Assembly (NCBI GenBank): GCA_963971405.1
Contig: OZ020485.1
Coordinates: 5,022,001-5,086,000 of the forward strand
Direction of reading: 5' to 3'
Source of the DNA: Psococerastis gibbosa
Taxonomy: Eukaryota; Arthropoda; Insecta; Psocodea; Psocidae
DNA: 64,000 nucleotides
Shown here: positions 31,338-41,918 of the stretch, one piece after another
How the letters are laid out: each line of letters starts with the position of its first letter
How positions within the stretch are numbered: the first letter of the stretch is position 1
Position numbers and translations under genes: made by a program
Notes under the pieces: generated by a model
Seen by the model: the letters and a program-made list of their open reading frames with translations, nothing else
What the model was told of the DNA's origin: nothing
The model's database searches: none

Positions 31338-31519
31338 CGTCCTCGAAAACGCTGGAAGGATTAGTTAGAAACTGACCTTCGTGAGTTGGGAGTCCGTAGA
31401 TTGTGGAGTGATGTACAAAACCGAGATGATTGGAGGAGTGTTGTCGAGCAGGTCAGGGCCCAGAAGAAGAAGTAGAAGAAGAAGAAGAAAAAAGAAGAAG
31501 AAGAAAAAAGAAGAAGAAG
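31338..31519 (+). mobile_element. GAA-tailed LINE tail with 14-bp target duplication
   Basis: Flanked by ATTCTATTAAGTAT at 31324-31337 and 31520-31533. The insert encodes PRKRWKD, a stop, LETDLRELGVRR and the DW-R-VVEQ ending (GATGATTGGAGGAGTGTTGT), followed by a long AGAAGAAG tail. It is the same 3' end as at 46.53-46.81 kb. The lysine/glutamate-rich frame at its end is a translation of the tail. Confidence 0.9.
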
Positions 31520-31533
31520 ATTCTATTAAGTAT

Positions 31534-32220
31534 TTATATTCGAATCTAACACAGTTAAGGCAATAAACGTACGCTTAGTTCTTAGACTCAACTAGCCTGA
31601 AAGCTCAATGGACTGCGTTTGAAATTAATGCATTTGTTATGAAAAGAAGAGTTAAAAAATTTCCATGAAATCGCTCAAGCTGGTTTATGAAAACGCGAGC
31701 AAACTTTCAACTCCACGTGATTGAAACCTCAGCAAAAATCAGTAAAAAGCTCCTTTTCCTCACTTTACCAAGAAAAAGCGACCACTGCTATTTCTTTTAT
31801 CTTTTAAACAAACTTTGAAAAAAAATCAATATAAAATTAACTTATCCTTCATTACAATCTTTCACCCTTTCTCGTTGTTTTCACATTTTTTCTTGTCATT
31901 TACAGAACCTAATTCCGAAATCGAATAAACCTAATTAAATTTTGTTGTCCCGCTGTTGCTTTTTTCACATTTTCCTTTAGAAAATGGAGACTTTATTTTA
32001 CTCATTCAATTTTGAACTCAAAGCCAATGTACTGTACATACAATTTGCATTGAGTCATCATAAAGAATTTAAATTTAAATTAACTTATCCAGAAAGTGTA
32101 TGCTTAGTATTGTACTCTTACAAGTATAAAACCAACTGACAAATCTTTAATACAAATAGTTTTACTGTAGTGCTCGTCCTCTAGAGTTACTGCGGACATA
32201 TCATACAATATTATTAGTAA
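31534..32220. other. Non-coding stretch, nothing recognised
   Basis: AT-rich, no identifiable elements. Confidence 0.4.
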
Positions 32221-32227
32221 TTAGCAT

Positions 32228-32450
32228 GGTTGGACACAGTCCCAGGCCACGGTGAGGGCCCATAGGACAGTGGACCTCCTGATTATAGTGGATTCCGAAC
32301 CACTTGGGAAACACAGTGAAGTCACACGATTAGTTCGGAGGTGACCAGGACAAGTCCTACCATGTTTCCCTACCGGCACTGTGCACACGACCAAGTTATC
32401 TGCAGCTTTGAACCTGCTCTGGTCCGCTGGATTCAACTTTACAATATTAT
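32228..32450 (-). mobile_element. 5S-headed SINE (family H), H2 subfamily copy
   Basis: The minus strand starts near AAAGTTGAATCCAGCGGACC, lacking the first bases of the head. It lacks the ACATGATAACGCGC block, reads GGTCACCTCCGAACTAATCG, and ends with the H2 form GAGGTCCACTGTCCTATGGG then CCTCACCGTGGCC. This 3' half is shared with the fragment at 7.8 kb and not with standard copies. Confidence 0.72.
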
Positions 32451-32607
32451 TACGTAAAATTGTTAATTTTGCACGCTTACAAAAAACTTGAAAAATAAGT
32501 GTAACACAGCTAATTTTTTTTTATATATTCGTAGTGTTGATTACGAAGAATATAATCATTTCTAATAATATAATATTGATAAGGCTATATATTTTGTACA
32601 AGTATTA

Positions 32608-32691
32608 CCTGACCACAATAGGTTGGCACTTGGAACACTTAATTTAAATCGAATAAACGAAGTGTTCCAAGTGCCATCCTATCGTTGTACG
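32608..32691. mobile_element. TA-flanked MITE (family E), copy 2
   Basis: CCTGACCACAATAGGTTGGC to CATCCTATCGTTGTACG with arms meeting near TTTAAATCGAATAAACG. TA on both flanks (32606-32607, 32692-32693). It is the same hairpin as at 24.45 kb with several changes. Confidence 0.78.
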
Positions 32692-32693
32692 TA

Positions 32694-33659
32694 CAGTTAG
32701 TTACGGTACACCAGTTACACCTATACAAAACAAAATATCAAAATAGCAAAGAAAACGTAGAAGTTCGGTTATTTCCTGCTATGCTCTTCCAACAAAAAAC
32801 AACAAAAAAAACAATTAAAAAAAAATATAGATTTTAGAATAGAATATCTCCTATGCTATAGTAATATTGTACAATATTATTATTATACCTGTATACATAT
32901 TGTATGCGGAGACATATAATTTTAAAGCTTATTGTTACCCTTTATCCGCTATATTTTCATGGGACGTTGCGCCTGTAAATAAATAAGTAAAATTCAGATG
33001 AGAGGATATTGCACAAATGAAATTTCGTGTGCGAAATTCTTTGAGAAGAAAATTATCTGGCTCTGTCCTCATTAACGTAGCCGTACATTACAGCGGGGCT
33101 TACACGGGATTTCTTCACTCAGCTAATTAAAACGCTGCAATTAATAAGGCAGCATTAAGTGAAATAGCTTGGCTAAAACAGCCTAACAAGATTGCAGTGA
33201 AAATATTTAGAGTTGTGCGAGTTAGATATGAAAGTTTTTTATAGTGACAAAATAGCTGAAAGGCGTGACGATTTTATTTCCTTGTAAATTCTATTTGAAC
33301 AGCTGTCAGATACGATGGAAAAAATAAATTCGATAGCTTTATGTAAAATGCTATATATATTTCTACCCTCTAATACAATATGGAGGCTTTATTGTATTTT
33401 GGGAGCATTCTAGTAGGTCATTCTAACCTTACCGTTTGGACACACAGCATGATACAGCAATACTAAGTCAGTTTTAAATATCTAGAATATTATGTTGAAA
33501 ATCAATTTTGTTTCCATTTCATTTTACTAGTACATTGCCGTAATTGATACGTATAATCATGAACAAGCATATTGCAGGCCACATTAATTTTTATGGAGAC
33601 TGCAATTGCCTTGCTTTACATTACTGAGTTGAAACTGCCAAAATATTTTTTTTTTCAAC
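32694..33659. other. Non-coding stretch, nothing recognised
   Basis: AT-rich; CGTTGCGCCTGTAAATAAAT near 32965 resembles a retroelement 3' end, but no coding part accompanies it. Confidence 0.4.
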
Positions 33660-34013
33660 GTCTGCTTTCATTGTTTCTACTTTAAGCAACCCTGTCAGCC
33701 TGGCAGGGGGAAGAGAGTCTGTTTATTAACTTGAGACACCCTAAGGGCAGACTCCTTCACCTCGGGGAGAAGGGGAGTTGACTGACAGGGTGGACCTCCA
33801 GATTATAGTGGATTCCGAACCACTTGAGAAACATAATAAAGTCACACAATTAATTCGGAGGTGACCAGGACTCGCCACGCACGTAGACTGACTGGTATAG
33901 TTTTAGCGTGTAATCAAATCCCACCATGTTCCCCTGCCAACGCTGTGCACACTACCACGTTTGTCGCAGTTTGAAACACGCTCTGCTCTCATGGATCCAA
34001 TTTGGTAAGGCCA
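33660..34013 (-). mobile_element. 5S-headed SINE (family H), copy 3
   Basis: Full-length reverse copy. The minus strand begins GGCCTTACCAAATTGGATCC, about five bases inside the consensus start. It continues AGCAGAGCGTGTTTCAAACT, GTTGGCAGGGGAACATGGTG and CAGGCTGACAGGGTTGCTTA, and ends GCAGACGTTGAAAAAA. All standard-subfamily landmarks are present. Target duplication not found. Confidence 0.8.
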
Positions 34014-34560
34014 AAAGTTTAATGAAAACCTGAAATACCGTATTCCTAACTGATAATTATTGTAACTCTAATATTTATTAATTAACATGCCTACCTCACT
34101 ATATTAAAAACCGTTTTACAAAACTTAAAGTTCTTTAGGTAGTAATTTCCCACATTATTTCCGTTACACAGGTATTCTTTTACTTGCTCGTATTTTCTTT
34201 TGTCCTGTCAGCAGGATGCCTTAATAAAACATAACTTTGGTAACATTCTTTATTGCTAAATTTATTACACGAAAGCGTTGTTTGTTCTCTGTTATTCTCT
34301 ACGGATATTTTCGCTCATTATTTAATTATAAGATGTTCAACATTTCAAAAAAGAAATCTTGCTGGGGCATGCTATTAAATTCGTCGTTCCTGACAAATTC
34401 AAGTAGCTTCAATAGGGATTTTACTTTAGTATTATATATAATTTTAACATTTTTTTTCATCAATATGCTTTCAACAAAATAACGCTTTCAGGGGAAAAAA
34501 TTCTGTCAAGTCTTCCAATGGTATGTGGTTTATAAGGTCAGTACTTTGAAACACTAACTT
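34014..34560. other. Non-coding stretch, nothing recognised
   Basis: An 81-codon frame at 34237-34482 is rich in hydrophobic residues but matches nothing I recognise. Confidence 0.35.
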
Positions 34561-34794
34561 AAATAAATAATTAATTAATAAATAATAAAGGTTGACTGTT
34601 GTTTCTATTACTAAGCCAACCTAGCGGAGTTAGGGCTATAAAGCTATCTCTTACAATCAACTAGAAAGGCCCGGGACTGCCTACTTTACAGGTGCTCCGA
34701 AGCAAGATCAGAAAATGTAGCAAGTGTGAGGCTCGAACCAAAAACCTTTCGGGTGAAAGTCAGAGTCTGTACCACTACTCTACGTGTCCTGACT
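34561..34794 (-). mobile_element. tRNA-Glu-like SINE (family I), copy 4
   Basis: Tail side AAATAAATAATTAATTAATA; body TTTCTATTACTAAGCCAACC, TAGCGGAGTTAGGGCTATAA; head CCTTTCGGGTGAAAGTCAGA and CTCTACGTGTCCTGAC. The uninterrupted CTATTACTAAGCCAACC here is the empty-site reference for MITE B at 40.7 kb. Confidence 0.82.
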
Positions 34795-36989
34795 TACATA
34801 GACATATCAGCCAAGTTATTGTAGTTTATATTCTTGTTAAGCTTAAGCTAAATTATTATTATTGAGATAATCGGCGGGAGAAAAGCCCTATTCGGTTAAA
34901 GATTAAAAATCTCATTCCATATCAATTGGATCAACGATTGGTGTGGTAGTCCTCAGGAAGGAGTTTAAGAACTGTGGCCAATTGGCGTTAGTGAAGACCG
35001 TATGTTATGTGTCGAAATGTACAGGAGCATTTCTTCTATACTTTTGACGGCTCTACGATCTCATGTGAAATTCAACTTTGTACAAAAGGGGGGGTACTCC
35101 ACTTTGCTATTATTTCCAAAACATTGTGTACAGTATAATATGTACAGTATGAGGTAAGTAAACCGGTTACTCGCACTTTTAAAAAAGTTAAATAATATAT
35201 TAATAGTGTTAAATAACATTTTACGAACAGGCGGGCATGTTGATCATTAAAATGCATTAAATTATAATCTGTAGGTAGTAGCCTAATTTAAGTAACTTAT
35301 TCATACTAGCTTATGTGTACTTTAAAACAAAAATAGAAATGTTAGAAAAAAATAACTAAGAATGTTTTTCAATTGGATAGTTGGAAAGTGTGAGTAACCT
35401 GAGCATCTAGTTGAGACGGCAAGTTGGTAGCATGCTTGTACTTGCGCGAGTCCCTACACGCCATGCGATCGGGGACGTGTCGTAACTCAACCCGGGTACT
35501 AACCTACAGAGGTGACTGAAGAGGTCAATTTACTCAATCAGTCAATATATGCATTAAATTGTTTGTAAGCGACTTTTTTTAGAAACAAACAAAAATAGAG
35601 GAAGTGAGACTGCTTAATTTTCGATTCGAAAACAAGCAAAGGAGCACTAGCCAACAAATTGGTGCCACTGTTTTGACATGAGTTTTTTGGTAGCTTTTAG
35701 TGTAAGGACCTAACTTTAGGCTAGCCATTTTTGTACAACGCTACATATGTGTAAGGGAAAGCAGGTAGTGACCGTGAAAGGTTGTTCAAAGTGAGCTGCC
35801 GTCTTTGTTAATTCACTTTGTGTGGTGTGTAATTAAGCAGCCAGGCTTTGAAAGTCCTCCTTTCTGTCCGATATACTGCCATGGGAAAGACCTCCAAGTA
35901 GCTGGAAGGTAATCAAGTAAATTTAAGCGGTAAAGGTGTCTCTAATTTGAAACTTGGCCAATTAGTGTAAACGCATCCAAAAGTTGACTGGACATGTTTT
36001 CAGCTTCATTACAATGTGTCTTCCAGCGTATAGCTCATACGGTACGTTGTTACATTGACAAGGGTTCGGTTTAACTTACCTGTGGATTAGCCGGTTCCAT
36101 ATATTTCATGTATTAGACATTTCGACTAACCAAACAATTTAGCAGATCGTCCGACTGCTAAACTCACTCCCTGTGTACATGACGAAAATACACTTCATCT
36201 TGAGGTTTCATCAGAAAAATATAAATAAATAAAATAATTTACAACATTGCAACAGGTCATAAGCATATTGCAATAATTGGTGTTAGAGAGGCTGTAATGG
36301 ATTATCCGTATTAATTTATTACAGTAAAGGATGTTAGAATAATACATTACATAAAAATTGATGTAAAAAATATAAATCAAAACACATTAAATATGAGAGA
36401 GAGAAAACCACAATGCAGAACGATATACTGAAAGCTTACGAATTTTGTTTTAAGATTGGAGTTAGGTACTTCGTTTTTACAATGGCGCAATACTTGGATA
36501 CCTTTTTTTCTTCTGACAGACTTGTAAATTGAGATTGATTGCTAAACATGGAAATGTTATAAAAGAGCTGTACGCCATACGTGGTACTTCGGAATCTGGC
36601 CCAGGAATGGTCAATAATGCGGTTGCCGGGCATGTTGCTCACCAGAGCTTTCAAAATAGAGCAAAGGTCAAAAGACAGGTTTCTCTACAGGTTCTCAGGC
36701 CCAGACACACAATGAAGTTCTGTAGAGACGGTTTTGGTCACTAGGTTCGCTGACGACAAACCCATATCCATATTATTCAAAATGGCCGCTGTTTGCATGT
36801 GAAAACTAAGCTCTTAGCATCTAATTATTTCTTTTAATATTTTTTATAATATTTTTACTATGCCTGGAACTTATTTCGCTGCATATAATTTAATATATAT
36901 ATTCTCCATGATTTATAGAAAAATATCACTTTAAAATAAAATTAAAAATAATTTTAAAATAGTATTGAGGCTTATGGAAAAATCATCGC
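34795..36989. other. Long non-coding stretch, nothing firm
   Basis: About 2.2 kb without a recognisable gene or repeat. A weakly tRNA-like segment lies near 35405-35460. Frames of 61-72 codons on either strand show no domains. Confidence 0.4.
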
Positions 36990-36999
36990 TTTGATATCA

Positions 37000-38022
37000 C
37001 GAGTCGGTCAGCGTAACACCTGTGTTTGCACCATTCGTTTGTACTACGCATGCTCATGGACACAGAATATCGTATATATATATATATATATATTAGGGCT
37101 GCCACATTCCGTGGTTTACCTCAGAATTCCGTGGGAAATAACTCTATTCCGGGGTCAACAATTTTTGAGTACCTAAGAACAGTGGGTACTGTAGGTATGT
37201 AGGCTACAGTTCAATGTGAAGGGTTGTAATACTGTAATTTACTTTTGGCCTACGCGGTACTGCATGCTATTTTGGTGTTCTGTGCTGCTGACTATTCTGT
37301 AAAGTGCAGTGAAGTTTTCAATTGCAAACACAATATAGGCTAAGTCTAATTAATTATTTAATTTTTCCGTTAATTATTTAGTAATATCAAAACACAAGCT
37401 TCTTTAATCCTATTTACATGATTTGAAATTTAGGTGTGCCACTGCTTCATCATTTAGCTTATTAGCTGCAGTAGTAGAAAAAAAACTAAATGCACTAATT
37501 ACTAATGATGGTAAGCTACGATGAGTACCAGGCTGGGCAGCAAAACGACTTCAGCCGTATTCCTAACAATTTTTAAATAATTCACGGAATACAGAATACT
37601 CCGGAATTTTTTAAAATGTTGGTCCCCTTTATATGATATGATTTTTTTAACTCTCATCTGTCCATGGCCCTGGTTCCTAACCTTATCTGGTTATTTTAAA
37701 TTTTAATTGTAACTTTAAATTGCAGCCGATAAAAAATACCCATCAGTTTCAGATTCAATCATCACAAATTGACATGATTCCATAAATTGACATACAAATA
37801 TTGGTATGCATAGGTATTTCCCCAAAAATCCACAGAAAAACCTCAAAAATTGTTGATTCCGGAAATTTCTCGGAATAGAATTATTTCCCACGGAATTCTG
37901 AGTTAAACCACGGAATGTGGCAGCCCTAATATATAATTATACGATGTTCTGTGGTTAGAGTCCATGAGCATGCGCAGTGCAAACGAATGGTGCAAACACA
38001 GGTGTTACGCTGACCGACTCGT
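37000..38022. mobile_element. Mutator-like foldback MITE split by a second element
   Basis: Left arm CGAGTCGGTCAGCGTAACAC, CTGTGTTTGCACCATTCGTT, ATGCTCATGGAC to about 37075. Right arm is its inverse from about 37940 (GAGTCCATGAGCATGCGCAG to ACGCTGACCGACTCG). Arms are ~75-85 bp. Flanks TTTGATATCA at 36990-36999 and 38023-38032 are identical, a ~10-bp duplication as in Mutator-like elements. The original centre was TA-rich; an 831-bp element now sits there. Without it the MITE would be about 190 bp. Confidence 0.85.
37096..37926. mobile_element. 831-bp TA-flanked element nested in the foldback MITE
   Basis: Starts GGGCTGCCACATTCCGTGGT and ends with the inverse, ACCACGGAATGTGGCAGCCC; inverted ends extend ~60 bp (CAGAATTCCGTGGGAAATAA). 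TA flanks at 37094-37095 and 37927-37928 indicate a Tc1/mariner-like target. The interior is AT-rich with no transposase frame, so it is non-autonomous. Confidence 0.88.
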
Positions 38023-38141
38023 TTTGATATCATTGCAACTGGTGATGCCATCTACAAAATGACGTCACAAATGAATTCATAGGGCTAACGTGCTACTGAG
38101 TTTTTTATTCATATTTACTGAAAATACGAGTATTCATCATC

Positions 38142-38358
38142 TTTAATAAATAAATAATTAAATAATGACTTTTGTTCCATAACTAAGCCAGTCTAGCGGA
38201 GATTGGGCTATAAAGCTTACCCTTACATCCAACTAGGAAGGCCGGCCCAGCACCACCTACTATATACGACCTCTGAAGTATGACCAGAAAAAAGACTCGA
38301 ACCAACAACCTTTCGGGGGAAAGGCAGAGTCCGTACCATTACCCTACATGTCCTGATT
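38142..38358 (-). mobile_element. tRNA-Glu-like SINE (family I), copy 5
   Basis: Tail AATAAATAAATAATTAAATA; body CCATAACTAAGCCAGTCTAG, CAACTAGGAAGGCCGGCCCA; head ACCTTTCGGGGGAAAGGCAG and CCTACATGTCCTGA. Partly eroded: the GCATGCTTCGG region is shortened. Confidence 0.75.
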
Positions 38359-39459
38359 CCGCATTATTACTCTACTCTGTTGTTGTTTTTTCAGCAAATG
38401 ATCGAAGTATTATTAGTAAAACTTAAAAAAGGAATTTGACTGACCTCTAATATTGATGGATTTAAAAATCATTGGAGGCGATGTCATAGAGTATAGGCTA
38501 TTAAATAGCAATATGAATTAAAAGCAGTCGATAATGGATCTGCTGTTGAAAATGAAACCCGATATTAATACATAGCTGATGAACCACGTCACTCAATAAC
38601 TAACGTAGCAATATTAATGCTGTGGCCCCCTTAGCGTGGTCATAGTTCTCTAAACTATGCACAAAGTCAAAGTTTAACTGGGTAAAGAGATTAAATCAGG
38701 CGTGAATGCAATATTGTAAGGTGTTCAATCTTGAGGAAACTCTACTATGCTGTGATACTACAGTGGAATATAAGATTCTCAGGCTCATTTTCGTTTTCAC
38801 TTGAAATGTTAAACTTTATCGGAACTCACTGACAACTTTCCTTCAGCTGTTTCAATGAAGAAATTCTCTGTATCAAAATCAATATGTTATAAGCAGGAGG
38901 TCAAAGTTTCCAACCAAACTTTTTCATCGCAGTTTACTAGGGGTGTTCGCCTTTCTAGTCCTAGAATCAGTTGAAGCGTCAAGTTAGAAAAGTTAGACTT
39001 CGTAATGCTAGATTCCTCCATATTTCATGTGAGGATTTTTTTTTTTTGGGGGGGGGGGCAAGTTAGAAATTTTACCCAGGCCTTTCCTGTGTAACCTGCA
39101 GCGCAGCCATAAATAAAAATTTGCGTCAATAATAAATACCTTCTTGGATGTGCAGTATGCCTATAGTTTCATTTTGTACTGTACTTATGCACAACTTAAT
39201 TTAATATTAATTCATTATTTTTTCCATTTTTTCATGGACCCTTGGACTACTGGGTACGGGCCACAAAAGAAGAGGCAAAATGCACACACCAGTAGCCCAG
39301 GCACACCAAACCAAAATAACAACAAAAAAAAATTTACATCAAATTAAGGGGGCAACAACACGTACTGTAGTCATGCCAAGACCATGTCATTAAAAAAATT
39401 ATTCTCCTGGCTGGGCGCCTTGACGCCACGTATCATCAATAACAATAAAAATTATGTAA
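38359..39459. other. Non-coding stretch with a T/G homopolymer junction
   Basis: A run of T directly followed by a run of G at about 39036-39058; otherwise nothing recognised. Confidence 0.4.
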
Positions 39460-39460
39460 A

Positions 39461-40190
39461 GAACCGGACCGAGTTTACTCGAACATGCTTTCCAATTTAT
39501 CTAACATCACTGGAGGGGAGGTAAATTCCAGATAGGTCAGACCAACACATTACCACACAATGCAATGCATTTGAGCGTGAATTTTCTATCATTTTTAAAA
39601 AAAAGTTTTTTTGCACAAAACCAAAAGGTTTTTTGGGAAAGTAACCTGTTCCGTTTCGTTACTCAATTTAACACCCAAAACATGCCTGAGGGTAGAAATC
39701 ATCGATAGAAAGGTTTCGCAGAATAATTATTTTTTAGTCATTTTTCATTAAAATTTAGTTATTTTTATTTTTTTACCACCAGAAGCAAACTATCAAGGGG
39801 GAAGCAACTCCCCGCATTTCTTTAACATTAATAATGATTAATATATATGTGAATTTAAAAGAAATCGTTGGAGCCGTTTTTGAGAAATACTTTTTTAGAC
39901 GTTTTTTTGGAGTTTTTTGAGAATAAAAACCCCCCAAATTGAGTTAGCCCAAATTCCCGAGGTATGATTTTTGTGAACCTTTAAGCCGAATTTCATCATA
40001 ATCGACTGAGTAGTTTGCCCGGAAATCGATGAACAGACAGACAGAGCGACAGACAGACAGACAGACTGACAGACATTTCGTAAAAACCACTTTTTTGGGT
40101 TCCTGTAATTCCGTTGAAATCTCGGAATCGAAAATTTGGACCGTCACAAAGCTTTCCTTATACTACGTATAAATTGGAAAGCAATAAATT
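39461..40190 (+). mobile_element. Repeat G, copy 2 (internally deleted)
   Basis: Starts GAACCGGACCGAGTTTACTC and ends TACTACGTATAAATTGGAAA then GCAATAAA. Lacks the block between TCCAATTTATC and CATCACTGGAGG present in copies 1 and 3, including the G run. Retains GAAATCGTTGGAGCCGTTTT and a CAGA run at 40030-40075. Confidence 0.75.
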
Positions 40191-40690
40191 AAGAAATCCC
40201 CTAGACCTAATGACATTTTATTTATTGACTGTATTAGTGAATTCTAAATTCCATCTACTGCCAACAAGAAGACACAAGTATTTAAAACCACTCGTAACAT
40301 GTAAAGAAAAGGCTTGAAAAGGGGAATGGAAGAAAATCTTAAACTGCAAAGAAAGAAAAATGTAACCTGTGGAGGTAGGAAGGGTTTTGTGAAAGGCTCA
40401 CTCACACCCCAAACCGCATTCAAAACTTTCTTGTACCTGCTGGAAAATTTGCGGTCGATTGCTTTTAGCTGGGGTTCCAGCTGACCGCTCCTGTTGCTTT
40501 TAGAAAAAAGAGTGGAAATCACTACAAAACATGTTGTGCGTATAGGTAAGATACATTCGTATATGGCGTTTCTGTTTGTCGATATTACAATGGCTGCAGA
40601 AAATTTGCACTGTTGTAGTTGCTCGTTTATAAAGGCAATAATATTAATAAGGGAAGTTTACAAACAAAACATTAGTGTTTTACAATACAT
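40191..40690. other. Non-coding stretch, nothing recognised
   Basis: Frames of 92 (minus) and 68 (plus) codons lack recognisable domains. Confidence 0.35.
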
Positions 40691-41275
40691 AAATAATTAA
40701 ATATTGATTTTTTTTGTTCTATTACTAAGGCGCCCATTCCACATACGTACAACGTCAATGAAAATTATGAAATTGAAGGACATTTCAATTTTACTCTATG
40801 CCATTGTTAAAATTGATCAATGATCAATTGATAATAGAGTAAAATCACAAACAATAAAACAAACAATCTAAAATTAAAAAATGGCGTCATGTGATATGAC
40901 AAGTAAAACTATTTTAATTGATTTCTCTAAAAAGAAAGCATTTCTGTGTAAAAATTATAATAAGGATTAAATAATAAGGCGACGAAGAAAACAAATACAA
41001 TTTCAAGAAGCAAATGCAAACAAATTTCAACAATTTGGCGCATACGTTCCAATTGAAAATTGTCAATTTTTGAGAAAACATATGGAATGGCCCCCATCAA
41101 TGAGAAATTGAAATGTCCTTCAATTTCATAATTTTCATTGACGTTGTACGTATGTGGAATGGGCGCCTAAGCCAACCTTTAGTTACGGCCATAAAGTCCT
41201 CTCTTCCAACCCACTAGAAAGACCCGCGACCGCCTGCTATACTTGCCTTCCGAAATTTAACTAATGCGGGGATTG
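40691..41275 (-). mobile_element. tRNA-Glu-like SINE (family I), split by MITE B
   Basis: The tail side (AAATAATTAAATATTG, TTTTTGTTCTATTACTAA) lies at 40691-40728 and the body resumes at 41168 with TAAGCCAACCTTTAGTTACG and CCTCTCTTCCAACCCACTAG. It fades near 41270 before the tRNA-like head. Joining the two sides over a single TAA reproduces the SINE sequence seen at 34.6 kb. Confidence 0.82.
40729..41167. mobile_element. MITE family B, copy 2 (TAA duplication inside a SINE)
   Basis: 439 bp from GGCGCCCATTCCACATACGT to ACGTATGTGGAATGGGCGCC. TAA at 40726-40728 and 41168-41170. Long inverted arms (ACAACGTCAATGAAAATTAT, GAAATTGAAGGACATTTCAA) enclose a core with AATGGCGTCATGTGATATGA. The host SINE supplies the empty site, so both ends and the 3-bp duplication are secure. 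This supports a PIF/Harbinger-type assignment. Confidence 0.93.
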
Positions 41276-41294
41276 ATTTTTTTGTCCATGACTC

Positions 41295-41918
41295 AATTGT
41301 ATCGCCGGAAGATAATTTTCGCCTTTAGCATGATTTAATCTAAGGGAAGATAAAAGGACTGACGGTTCTCGGCAGAAGATGAACTGCCAACAGCCTTACC
41401 ATGTTAAATCCATTAGAGCTGAGCACGGCGGCAAACTTGGTATTGTAGTGTGCACAGCGTAGGCCGGGTAACATTGTGAGACATGATAACGCGCTGAGGC
41501 TATACCAGTCAGTCTACGTGAGTGTCGAGTCATAGTCACCTCCGATTGAATCGTGTGACTTCACCATGTTCACCATGTGGTTCGGAATCCACAATAATCA
41601 GGAGGTCCACCCTGTCAGTCAACACCCCTTTTCCCCGAGGTGAAAGAGTCTGCCCTTAGGGTGCCTCAAGTTGACAAACAGACTCACTCCCCCCGCCAAT
41701 CTGGCAGGGTTGCTTAAAGCAGAAATGCTGGAACCAGGCGTTAGAAACAACAACAAAAGAAGATGAATTTCCTGGTTGTAAATATTGGAGGTCGTGGTTG
41801 GTCAAGAGCTCGACTTCCCTTTTCAGTGCAGCAGTCTCCACTGTCCCAAATTGCCAGAATGATCGCCAATCTTGACTAGAAGAGGCACGTAACGAAGAAG
41901 AAGAAGAAGAAGAAGATT
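41295..41918 (+). pseudogene. RTE-like LINE 3' end with GAA tail, split by a SINE
   Basis: Left part (ATTTTCGCCTTTAGCATGAT, AAAGGACTGACGGTTCTCGG) matches the 29.75-kb LINE and decodes to a degraded KGLTVLGRR segment. After the 5S-headed SINE it resumes with GAATTTCCTGGTTG, GAGCTCGACTTCCCTTTTCA, GTGCAGCAGTCTCCACTG, ATCGCCAATCTTGACTAG, ending in an AACGAAGAAGAAGAAG tail near 41918. Reading frame has stops on both sides of the SINE. Confidence 0.8.
41384..41757 (+). mobile_element. 5S-headed SINE (family H), copy 4, 10-bp duplication
   Basis: Starts CTGCCAACAGCCTTACCATG and ends GCGTTAGAAACAACAACAAA. Flanked by AGAAGATGAA at 41374-41383 and 41758-41767. The duplication belongs to the interrupted LINE (GGCAGAAGATGAATTTCC), so the insertion site is certain. 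The body matches the standard subfamily. A CAA-repeat tail takes the place of poly(A). Confidence 0.92.

Noticed and set aside
31381..31566. Lysine/glutamate-rich small protein
   Set aside because: The charged stretch is a translation of the LINE's GAA-repeat tail.
35405..35460. tRNA-like segment (GTTGGTAGCATGC, GCGAGTCCC)
   Set aside because: Spacing and pairing are poor and no second copy was found.
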